NCBI GenBank assembly: GCA_031290535.1
Contig: JAITNI010000189.1
Location: forward strand, 1 to 5,042
DNA: 5,042 nt
DNA from: Zoogloeaceae bacterium
Lineage (GTDB): Bacteria; Pseudomonadota; Gammaproteobacteria; Burkholderiales; Rhodocyclaceae
Reading direction: 5' to 3'
Positions 1 through 5,042 of the stretch are shown here, in pieces. Position numbers and translations under genes: made by a program. The notes under the pieces are model-generated. The model saw nothing but the letters and a program-made list of their open reading frames with translations, made no database searches and was not told where the DNA came from. Each line of letters opens with the position of its first letter. Positions within the stretch are counted from its first letter, which is position 1.

Positions 1-421
1 GCTGGCGGTCGATCATGTCGAAGCCCTGTCGGAAACAGGCCAGATTGCCCTTTTCAACCTCTTCAATCGCCTGCGCGCCCAAAATGGCCGTCTGCTGGTT
101 GCGTCCTGCCAGCCGCCCGCGCATCTGTCCCTGCGCGAAGATGTGCGGACGCGGCTGGGGTCGGGGCTGGTGGACCGTCTGGTTCCCCTGTCGGACGCCC
201 AGAAGGGCGCGGCCATTTTTCATCAGGCCGAAGAACGCGCCATGCCGCTTGCCCCGGAGATGATCGATTACCTGCTGCGCCACGCGCCCCGGGACATGCG
301 GACACTCTCGGCGCTGGTGGCGGCGCTTGATGATTACGCGCTGGAACACAAACGTCCACTCACCCTGCCGCTTCTGCGCGCCCTGCTGCGTCACGAGCTG
401 GCTTTGGCACAGGAACCCTGA
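1..421 (+). CDS. hda: DnaA regulatory inactivator Hda, 3' part (5' end outside window)
   Basis: This is the C-terminal part of Hda, the DnaA-related AAA+ protein that acts with the DNA-loaded sliding clamp to stimulate ATP hydrolysis by DnaA after initiation. The reading frame starts at base 2 and gives 139 residues before TGA at 419-421. What can be seen: a Walker B-like stretch LAVDHVEAL at the very start; IALFNLFNRLR; a sensor I-like strand LLVASCQPPAHL (visible residues 31-42); the REDVRTRLGSGLVDRL segment (45-60), where the AAA+ arginine finger is expected; and the C-terminal lid with RDMRTL (97-102, sensor II arginine) and KRPLTLPLLRALL. The N-terminal clamp-binding motif and Walker A lie before the window. 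The frame is intact, and the order hda, HAD phosphatase, pcnB fits betaproteobacteria. Full-length DnaA is unlikely because no DnaA domain IV helix-turn-helix follows the lid. Confidence 0.93.
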   Translation, partial: LAVDHVEALSETGQIALFNLFNRLRAQNGRLLVASCQPPAHLSLREDVRTRLGSGLVDRLVPLSDAQKGAAIFHQAEERAMPLAPEMIDYLLRHAPRDMRTLSALVAALDDYALEHKRPLTLPLLRALLRHELALAQEP

Positions 422-426
422 ACCTC

Positions 427-1131
427 ATGCAACTCGCGCTTTTTGATTTGGACAACACCCTGCTCGCGGGCGACTCGGATTTTGAATGGGCGCAATTCCT
501 GATTGACCAGGGTGTCCTCGACCGGGAAGTGCAGGAAGCCCGCAACCTCCGTTTTTATGAGGACTCCCGGGCGGGGACGCTGAATATTCAGGAAGTCCTG
601 CATTTCCAGCTCGCGCCGCTGGCGCGTCACCCGCGTGCCGAACTGGAAGGCTGGCACGCCACCTACATGGCGCGGCGCTTTTTGCCCATCATCCCCGTAG
701 CGGCGCGGGCCAAAGTGCGCGCGCATCTCATGGCCGGACATCTTTGCGCGCTGGTGACGGCCACCAACAGTTTTGTCACCGGCCCCATTGCCCGCGAATT
801 CGGCTTTGCCCACCTCATCGCCACCATTCCCGCTGTCGAGGCGGGCGTTTTTACCGGCCAGTACCGGGGTACGCCCTCGTTTCAGGCGGGCAAAGTGCTG
901 CGCGTAGAAGCCTGGCTGGAATCGCTCGGCCTCTGGTGGAGCAATTTCGAGGCGAGCTGGTTTTACAGTGATTCCCACAACGACCTGCCGCTTCTGGAAA
1001 AGGTCAGCCATCCCGTCGCCGTCAACCCGGATGCCACGCTGGCTGCCGTGGCCCAACAGCGCGGTTGGCAAATTCTCAGTCTGCGCGAAAAAAGCGCCCC
1101 CCCACAACCCTTAAAAACAGGTCAGGGATGA
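427..1131 (+). CDS. HAD-IB family phosphatase (SerB-like), substrate unknown
   Basis: A 234-residue cytoplasmic hydrolase of the haloacid dehalogenase superfamily, subfamily IB, which includes phosphoserine phosphatase SerB. All four HAD motifs are visible: motif I FDLDNTLL with nucleophile D7 and acid/base D9; motif II LVTATNSF with T111; motif III lysine, probably K156 in QAGKV; motif IV YSDSHNDLPLL with D182 and D186 for Mg2+ binding. The helical cap lies roughly between residues 14 and 90. The ATG at 427 begins five bases after the hda stop, with a weak AGGAA (411-415) upstream. The motif I spacing from this Met is normal for the family. The stop overlaps the pcnB start, so the genes are probably translationally coupled. 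The family is sure; the substrate is not. Relatives act on phosphoserine or other small phosphate esters, and nothing in this neighbourhood points to serine synthesis, so I give no symbol. Confidence 0.92.
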   Translation: MQLALFDLDNTLLAGDSDFEWAQFLIDQGVLDREVQEARNLRFYEDSRAGTLNIQEVLHFQLAPLARHPRAELEGWHATYMARRFLPIIPVAARAKVRAHLMAGHLCALVTATNSFVTGPIAREFGFAHLIATIPAVEAGVFTGQYRGTPSFQAGKVLRVEAWLESLGLWWSNFEASWFYSDSHNDLPLLEKVSHPVAVNPDATLAAVAQQRGWQILSLREKSAPPQPLKTGQG

Positions 1132-2516
1132 TTCGCAAATTCATCAAACGGGTCTTGAGACTGGGCGGCGAACGCCGTCCGGCGACCGACAGGGCAGCGG
1201 CCATCATTGGCCCCGCCAGCCACGGCATTCGCCGTGAAGACATCAGCGCCGGCAGTCGCCGCGTCTGCGAGGCGCTGCAAAAGCAGGGCTACAAAGCCTA
1301 TGTGGTCGGCGGCGCGGTGCGCGATCTGCTGGCGGGCAAACCGCCCAAGGATTTTGACGTGGCGACCAGCGCCACGCCGGAAGAAGTCCGCCGCTGCTTA
1401 AAACGCTCCCGCCTCATTGGCCGCCGCTTTCAGATTGTCCATGCCTATATGGGGCAGGAAATCATCGAAGTCACCACTTTCCGGGGCGAACTGGGCAGCG
1501 ACGCCAAGACCGACGCCCACGGGCGCGTCCTGCGCGACAACGTGTTCGGCACACAGGCCGAGGACGCCGCCCGACGCGACTTTACCGTCAACGCCCTCTA
1601 TTTTGACCCGGCCACCGAGCAGATTCTCGATTACCACCACGGCGTGGCCGACCTGCGCCAAAAAACGCTGCGCGTGATCGGCGACCCGAAAACCCGCTAT
1701 CGGGAAGACCCGGTGCGAATGCTGCGCGCCGTGCGTCTGGCCGCCAAACTGGGGCTTTCCATTGACCCGGCGGCGCGACGTCCGATTCGGGAAATGGGCA
1801 GCCTGCTCGAAAACGTGCCCAACGCCCGCCTGTTCGACGAAATTTTGAAGCTGCTCACCAGCGGCTACGCCGTCAAATGTCTTCAGGAACTGCGTGCCGA
1901 AGGGCTACACCACGGCATGTTGCCGCTGCTGGACATGATTCTGGACGAGCCGCAGGGCGAAAAATTCATCCTGCTGGCGCTCGCCAATACGGATGAACGC
2001 ATCCGGCAGGGCAAAAGCTCCTCGCCCAGTTTTCTCTTTGCCGCCCTGCTCTGGCATCAGGTGCAGTCCGCCTGGGAAAAACATCAGGCCAACGAGGCCG
2101 CCGTCCCCGCCCTGCATCTGGCGATGAGCGAAGTGCTGGACTTGCAGGGCGAAAAGCTCGCCATCACGCGCCGCATCGCCAGCGACATCAAGGAAATCTG
2201 GACGCTCCAGCCGCGCTTTGAGCAACGCGCAGGCAAGCGCCCCTATGGCACGCTGGAACATCCCCGTTTTCGCGCCGCCTACGATTTTCTCTGCCTGCGC
2301 GCCGAAGCGGGCGAACTGGACAAGGAAATCCCCGACTGGTGGACACGCTTTCAGGATTCCGACGGCGAACAACGGGCGCAAATGCTGCTGCCGGATGCGG
2401 CGGGTCACAAGAAAAAACGGCGGCGACGCAAAAAGGCCAAGAGCGAAAGGGACGAGGGGGACGAAAGCGGCGAGACGAAAACCCCGCTTCAAGCCGAGCC
2501 GCCCGCGCCTGCATGA
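1128..2516 (+). CDS. pcnB: Poly(A) polymerase I
   Basis: A 462-residue class II nucleotidyltransferase that adds 3' poly(A) tails to RNA and so promotes its decay; it also influences plasmid copy number through antisense RNA stability. Seen in order: a basic N-terminus; the catalytic core VVGGAVRDLL (59-68) with the DxD metal-binding pair D75 and D77 in KDFDVATSA; GRRFQIVH (98-105); RRDFTVNALYFD (149-160); and YREDPVRMLRAVRLAAKLG (191-209). A helical RNA-binding half follows. The C-terminus has an almost unbroken basic run at 428-438 (K/R-rich) and then an acidic, proline-rich tail. A basic tail and length over 430 residues favour PAP I over tRNA CCA-adding enzyme, which shares the core. The start is ATG 1128, overlapping the HAD stop as ATGA. 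The frame stays open upstream to an in-frame ATG at 1065, but that would overlap the HAD gene by 67 bases and add unconserved-looking sequence. Confidence 0.95.
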   Translation: MIRKFIKRVLRLGGERRPATDRAAAIIGPASHGIRREDISAGSRRVCEALQKQGYKAYVVGGAVRDLLAGKPPKDFDVATSATPEEVRRCLKRSRLIGRRFQIVHAYMGQEIIEVTTFRGELGSDAKTDAHGRVLRDNVFGTQAEDAARRDFTVNALYFDPATEQILDYHHGVADLRQKTLRVIGDPKTRYREDPVRMLRAVRLAAKLGLSIDPAARRPIREMGSLLENVPNARLFDEILKLLTSGYAVKCLQELRAEGLHHGMLPLLDMILDEPQGEKFILLALANTDERIRQGKSSSPSFLFAALLWHQVQSAWEKHQANEAAVPALHLAMSEVLDLQGEKLAITRRIASDIKEIWTLQPRFEQRAGKRPYGTLEHPRFRAAYDFLCLRAEAGELDKEIPDWWTRFQDSDGEQRAQMLLPDAAGHKKKRRRRKKAKSERDEGDESGETKTPLQAEPPAPA

Positions 2517-2532
2517 GGTACTCCGGCAGACC

Positions 2533-2667
2533 ATGAACCGCTTTTGTGCGCTGGCCGTGTTTTCTGTCGCTTTGCTGCTTGGCGCTTGCGGCGACAAAGG
2601 CGCGGAATCCTCCGCGCCGGTAAAAACAGCGCCTGCCGCCGCCCGTTTATTCAAGGAGAACCCTGTC
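2533..2667 (+). CDS. In-frame lipoprotein-type N-terminal extension of the ankyrin gene (alternative start at 2533)
   Basis: Forty-five codons, opened by an ATG 16 bases after the pcnB stop, run without a stop into the ankyrin reading frame. They encode MNRFCALAVFSVALLLGACG: a short basic end, a hydrophobic core, and a lipobox-like LGAC with Cys19 as the possible lipidated residue. A Gly at +2 would fit outer-membrane sorting. A low-complexity Ala/Pro/Ser/Lys linker follows. The only Shine-Dalgarno-like sequence is GAGG at 2515-2518, which is distant (14 bases). Readings: (a) a true start giving a 397-residue lipoprotein; (b) the remains of a separate small lipoprotein gene that lost its stop and was joined to the ankyrin gene; (c) a second isoform beside the cytoplasmic one. 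The signal sequence looks real; whether it is translated is undecided. Confidence 0.45.
2653..2658 (+). promoter_or_regulatory. Strong ribosome binding site for the internal start at 2668
   Basis: AAGGAG lies nine bases before ATG 2668. It is the best Shine-Dalgarno match in the window and lies inside the in-frame open stretch begun at 2533. It is the main reason to prefer 2668 as the ankyrin gene start. Confidence 0.75.
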
Positions 2668-3726
2668 ATGGCAAAGAAGAAAAAGACCCTTCCCAAAAAC
2701 TTCAAGGAACTGATCGAAGCAGGAGACCTTGCGGCCTTGCAAGCGGTTTTTGAGACCTGCGAAGTGGAGGCCAGAGGCGGTTACGGTAAAGCCACGGCCT
2801 TGAGTTTTTATCAGGCTCCCGATGATCTGGTGCGTTGGCTGGTGGAACAGGGCGCGGACATTGACGCGCAGGATAAGTATCAACGCACGGCCTTGCATCA
2901 TCAGGCAAGCAGTTGGCGCGGGAATGTCGAACTGTTTTTGAGTCTGGGCGCAAACATTGAAGCGCTGGATTATCAGGATGAAACGCCGCTGCATCATGCC
3001 GCAGGCAGCTTCAAGCCCAAAGCGGTTCGGATATTGGTTGCCCACGGCGCAAATATTCACGCCCAAAACAAAAGCGGCAAAACCCCTTTGGCAAAAGCGT
3101 TAGCCGTTTGTAGAAATAGCGATCTTGCCGAAATGGCCGAGGTTGCGGAAATCCTGCTGGCAGCGGGCGACCCGGTCACGCCCGAAATACGTGAGGCGGT
3201 TGAGCGCATCGGCAAGACCTTTGAGTTTCACCGGGCGGGCTTCAACAAGGATTTTCTGGCAGAAGCGGATGCGGGCTTGCGCCGCCTGTATCAACTGTTT
3301 GGCGTCACGCCCGCGCAGGTGCGCCGGGTACATGATGGCGTCGAAAAAATCACCGTCACGGCAACCGATTGGCATGACCAGCACACGGAACTATGGGATT
3401 GGCTGGTACCCGCACAGGGTCACGCCAAAACCACGCAAGGCGAAGTCATTCGCATCACCGGACGGGTTGCGGATGAAATTCTCGGCAACGGCGGCGGCAA
3501 TTGGGATGCCGATTATCGCAAGATGCTGGACGCCCTGCTCCTGCACCTGAACAGCGGAGCCGCTCTTACCCCGGAACAGATTCAGGAGGCCACCGCACTG
3601 GCAAAACGGCTGCGCGGCGGGGATGGCGATCAAGAAGAACTGGCACGCCTGGCCGAACTGGCCGTGCGCTGGGTACTGGCAAACCCGGATCCGGTGCAAC
3701 TGAAGAAACCGGATTACCAACGTTGA
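2668..3726 (+). CDS. Ankyrin-repeat domain protein
   Basis: A 352-residue protein starting MAKKKKTLPKNFKELIEAGD. Four ankyrin repeats are readable: about 40-69 (weak, KATALSFYQAPDDLVRWLVEQGADI), 72-102 (RTALHH...LFLSLGANIEA), 105-135 (ETPLHHAA...RILVAHGANIHA) and 138-171 (KTPLAKAL...EILLAAGDPVTP). Ankyrin repeats bind proteins, so a partner-binding role is inferred; no enzyme motif is seen. The C-terminal half (about 175-352) is not ankyrin; it has EFHRAGFNKDF, DWHDQHTELWDWLVP, QGEVIRITGRVADEI and NWDADYRKML, and ends ANPDPVQLKKPDYQR. I recall similar uncharacterised ankyrin proteins in proteobacteria but know no function. ATG 2668 is chosen for its strong ribosome site; ATG 2533 would add a lipoprotein signal. 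The gene follows pcnB closely with no visible terminator, so co-transcription is likely. GC is near 55% in two hand-counted 60-base samples, against about 65% in pcnB. Confidence 0.85.
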   Translation: MAKKKKTLPKNFKELIEAGDLAALQAVFETCEVEARGGYGKATALSFYQAPDDLVRWLVEQGADIDAQDKYQRTALHHQASSWRGNVELFLSLGANIEALDYQDETPLHHAAGSFKPKAVRILVAHGANIHAQNKSGKTPLAKALAVCRNSDLAEMAEVAEILLAAGDPVTPEIREAVERIGKTFEFHRAGFNKDFLAEADAGLRRLYQLFGVTPAQVRRVHDGVEKITVTATDWHDQHTELWDWLVPAQGHAKTTQGEVIRITGRVADEILGNGGGNWDADYRKMLDALLLHLNSGAALTPEQIQEATALAKRLRGGDGDQEELARLAELAVRWVLANPDPVQLKKPDYQR

Positions 3727-3788
3727 ACAAAACCCGCTTTCGGTGGAGATTGTGAAGGCGCGGTAAAAAAACCAGCCGCGCCCAATCT

Positions 3789-3842
3789 GTAGGGGCGTAT
3801 TGCATACGCCCGGCAGCCGTTTTCCGCGCAATGCGCCCCTAC
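3789..3842. repeat. 54-base palindromic element with GTAGGGGCG ends
   Basis: Outer arms: GTAGGGGCGTATTGC (3789-3803) pairs with GCAATGCGCCCCTAC (3828-3842), giving 15 pairs including one G-T wobble. An alternative inner hairpin also exists: GGGCGTAT (3793-3800) with ATACGCCC (3804-3811) around a three-base loop. The two folds share bases and exclude each other. From general recall, palindromes starting GTAGGGGCG are a common type of dispersed intergenic repeat in environmental bacteria. Copy number cannot be judged here, since only one copy is in the window. No transposase is present; a REP-like or small non-autonomous element is the likely class. Confidence 0.7.
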
Positions 3843-3896
3843 GCATCGCACGAAGGAGTTTTTTTCGTTTTCCCGGTGCAAAGCACCGCAAATTAT

Positions 3897-4010
3897 CCTC
3901 CCCTGACAAGGGGAGGTGCAGGAGGGGGTTGGGGTCGGTCAGTATGAACAGGCGCTTTTGCAAGCGGAACCCTCCCAAACCCCCCTCATTCCCCCCTTAT
4001 CAGGGGGGAA
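3897..4010. repeat. About 114-base composite inverted repeat with a hairpin in each arm
   Basis: The left arm (about 3897-3936) contains CCTCCCC (3897-3903) pairing with GGGGAGG (3910-3916) around TGACAA, then G-rich sequence with GGAGGGGGTTGGGG. The right arm (about 3970-4010) is its imperfect inverse: CCCTCCCAAACCCCCCTC, then TTCCCCCC (3989-3996) pairing with GGGGGGAA (4003-4010) around TTATCA. Reverse-complemented, the right arm reads TGATAAGGGGGG against the left TGACAAGGGGAGG, so the arms match over roughly 40 bases with a few differences. About 33 bases of unrelated sequence sit between them. This fits a MITE-like or REP-pair element, with no coding capacity and no clear target-site duplication. 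Boundaries are approximate. Confidence 0.65.
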
Positions 4011-4084
4011 GCCTCGCTTTGGAACCGTCTGACCTTGCACAAAAATACGTCGCCCATTCAAAATGCCTTTAACAACAAGTGACC

Positions 4085-4603
4085 ATGACCTTTGACCTCT
4101 CACCTCCTCCCCTGACCACGGCCTACATTGCGCTTGGCGCCAATCTGGGCGCGGCGCGGCAGGTGGTGCAGGCGGCCATCGCCGCGCTTGGGCAACTCCC
4201 ACACACCCGGCTGCTGGCGGCCTCGGCGCTGTACCGCACCGCACCGGTCGGCCTCGCCAATCAGCCGGATTTCATCAACGCGGTGGCCGCCGTGCAAACC
4301 ACTCTGGAAGCCCCGGCGCTCCTCTACGCCTTGCAGGCCGAAGAAGCGCGGCAGGGCCGCATCCGCAGCATCCCCAACGCCCCGCGCACCCTTGATCTGG
4401 ATTTGCTGCTCTACGGGGAGCGCGTACTCAACACACCCTTCCTTACCCTGCCCCATCCGCGCCTGCACCTGCGCGCCTTCGTCCTCGCCCCGCTGGCCGA
4501 AATCGCGCCCGATCTCTCCCTGCCGGGGCGGAGCAACGTCCGCGCCTGGCTCCCCGCCGTGGCGATGCAACGCATCACGCGGCTTTCCCCTGAATCTGTG
4601 TAA
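4085..4603 (+). CDS. folK: 2-amino-4-hydroxy-6-hydroxymethyldihydropteridine pyrophosphokinase (HPPK)
   Basis: A cytoplasmic enzyme of 172 residues, which is usual for the family. It transfers pyrophosphate from ATP to 6-hydroxymethyl-7,8-dihydropterin, the step before dihydropteroate synthase in folate synthesis. Seen: YIALGANLG (14-22), the family's first strand and loop; LYRTAPVG (49-56); QPDFINAV (60-67), pterin-site region; GRIRSIPNAPRTLDLDLLLYG (91-111), with D104 and D106 as the Mg2+-binding pair; and LPHPRLHLRAFVLAPLAEIAP (122-142). The frame also opens with GTG at 4079, two codons upstream. ATG 4085 is preferred by codon type, but neither has a clear Shine-Dalgarno sequence, so the start is uncertain by two residues. 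The gene is separated from pcnB, its common proteobacterial neighbour, by the ankyrin gene and the repeat-rich spacer. It probably shares a transcript with the esterase gene 12 bases downstream. Confidence 0.95.
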   Translation: MTFDLSPPPLTTAYIALGANLGAARQVVQAAIAALGQLPHTRLLAASALYRTAPVGLANQPDFINAVAAVQTTLEAPALLYALQAEEARQGRIRSIPNAPRTLDLDLLLYGERVLNTPFLTLPHPRLHLRAFVLAPLAEIAPDLSLPGRSNVRAWLPAVAMQRITRLSPESV

Positions 4604-4615
4604 GGCATCCCAATC

Positions 4616-5042
4616 ATGAAAAAAACGCTGAACCCCTCGCAACCGTTCGGACGGAACCTGCCAACAAAAAACCCCTTGTTTTGCCTGCGTTACGCCTTGC
4701 CGTGCCTCCTGCTGGCCTTGGGCGGATGGCAGAACTCCGCAACAGCGGAGACGCACTCCCCCGCGCCTTCCTCTTTACCCGCGCTCAAGGCGGATGCCAA
4801 AAACGTCACCGTTTCCGGCCTTTCCTCCGGCGCGTTCATGGCGGTGCAGTTTCATGTCGCTCACTCGTCCGTGGTGCGCGGGGTGGGTGTTCTGGCGGGC
4901 GGCCCCTATTATTGCGCGCAGGGCAGCGCCGGGTGGGCAATTCCTTCCTGCATGTCCCCCAACCTCTTCATGCCGCTCCCCAATCTGGAAAAGCTGCTGC
5001 GCGAAGTCCGCACACAGGCGGCGGCAAAACGCATTGACGACC
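4616..5042 (+). CDS. Secreted PHB depolymerase-like esterase, 5' part (runs off window end)
   Basis: An open frame of 142 codons continues past the window edge. The start is ATG 4616, with AAGG (4602-4605) ten bases upstream, overlapping the folK stop. The N-terminus is a Sec-type signal: a long basic n-region (1-26), hydrophobic core ALPCLLLALGG (27-37) and likely AxA cleavage after SATA (residue 44). The mature part begins with an Ala/Pro/Ser-rich stretch, then NVTVSGLSSGAFMAVQFHVAHSS, in which G68-L69-S70-S71-G72 is the GxSxG lipase box with S70 as expected nucleophile. GVGVLAGGPYYCAQG follows. A nucleophile this near the N-terminus, followed by AGGPYYC, is what I recall of extracellular short-chain-length PHA depolymerases with a type 2 catalytic domain. 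These cleave poly(3-hydroxybutyrate) outside the cell. The catalytic Asp and His and any substrate-binding domain lie beyond the window, so another secreted esterase of this family remains possible. Confidence 0.85.
   Translation, partial: MKKTLNPSQPFGRNLPTKNPLFCLRYALPCLLLALGGWQNSATAETHSPAPSSLPALKADAKNVTVSGLSSGAFMAVQFHVAHSSVVRGVGVLAGGPYYCAQGSAGWAIPSCMSPNLFMPLPNLEKLLREVRTQAAAKRIDD

Larger units (their letters stand above)
3727..4084. other. Gene-free, repeat-rich spacer between the ankyrin gene and folK
   Basis: I see no credible gene here; short open frames across it are translations of the repeats. Besides the two elements listed separately, it holds two small stem-loops. GGCGCGG (3757-3763) pairs with CCGCGCC (3776-3782) around a 12-base A-rich loop. 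CGGTGC (3874-3879) pairs with GCACCG (3883-3888) around a three-base loop. Neither is followed by a T-run on either strand, so neither is a canonical intrinsic terminator. A seven-T run (3859-3865) lies 16 bases beyond the first palindrome, too far for a standard terminator. No convincing promoter for folK was found, although the spacer length makes an independent promoter plausible. Confidence 0.7.

Noticed and set aside
391..1107. Long - strand open frame opposite the HAD gene, and a similar one opposite pcnB (1905-2705).
   Set aside because: They are antisense shadows of GC-rich genes on the + strand with clear family motifs; the translations show no recognisable domain.
1065..1127. Upstream ATG at 1065 as the pcnB start.
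   Set aside because: It would overlap the HAD gene by 67 bases, and ATG 1128 gives the typical four-base ATGA coupling with a normal-looking N-terminus.
3757..3782. GGCGCGG/CCGCGCC stem-loop after the ankyrin stop as an intrinsic terminator.
   Set aside because: No T-run follows the stem on either strand; the A-run is inside the loop.
4035..4064. Possible folK promoter: TTGCAC with CAAAAT 18 bases downstream.
   Set aside because: The -35 matches only three of six consensus bases and the -10 four of six, which is easily met by chance in the only AT-richer patch of the spacer.
3800..4072. A 90-codon + strand open frame across the spacer, and a - strand open frame at 3939-4244.
   Set aside because: Both translate the palindromic repeats (PPKPPSFPPYQGG-type peptides), have no ribosome site that I would accept, and the second also reads backwards through folK.
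4735..4750. Perfect six-base stem CTCCGC/GCGGAG with a four-base loop inside the esterase signal-peptide region.
   Set aside because: It lies within coding sequence and is short enough to be expected by chance in GC-rich DNA; no link to translation control is visible.
4681..5037. A 118-codon + strand open frame in another frame of the esterase region.
   Set aside because: It overlaps the frame carrying the signal peptide and GxSxG motif, and its own translation is arginine-rich and featureless.

Overview
The window looks like a chromosomal segment of a betaproteobacterium. The evidence is GC-rich coding sequence, betaproteobacteria-like protein sequences, and the gene order hda, HAD phosphatase, pcnB, then folK, which I recognise from that class. 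I cannot name a genus or order from 5 kb. All supported genes lie on the + strand.

Layout. Bases 1-421 hold the 3' end of hda (regulatory inactivation of DnaA). Next come a HAD-IB phosphatase (427-1131) and pcnB (1128-2516), the poly(A) polymerase I gene, whose start overlaps the HAD stop by four bases. These three are packed tightly enough to be one transcription unit. An ankyrin-repeat protein gene follows (strong start at 2668, stop at 3726). An in-frame upstream start at 2533 would add a lipoprotein-type signal sequence. Bases 3727-4084 have no credible gene but hold two palindromic repeat elements (3789-3842 and about 3897-4010) and smaller stem-loops. Then come folK (4085-4603, folate biosynthesis) and, 12 bases later, the 5' end of a secreted PHB depolymerase-like esterase gene (4616 to the window edge).

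How the genes relate. hda, pcnB and folK are housekeeping genes for replication control, RNA polyadenylation and decay, and tetrahydrofolate synthesis. They share a neighbourhood but no single pathway. The ankyrin gene and the repeat-rich spacer separate pcnB from folK, which are adjacent in many proteobacteria. The ankyrin gene also has visibly lower GC in hand-counted samples, so this section looks like a later addition. The depolymerase-like gene downstream of folK suggests the ability to use external polyhydroxyalkanoate, but it is cut off by the window edge.

No CRISPR array, tRNA, rRNA, transposase or recognisable defence system was seen. The observations most worth a second look are the dual start of the ankyrin gene and the composite inverted-repeat element upstream of folK.
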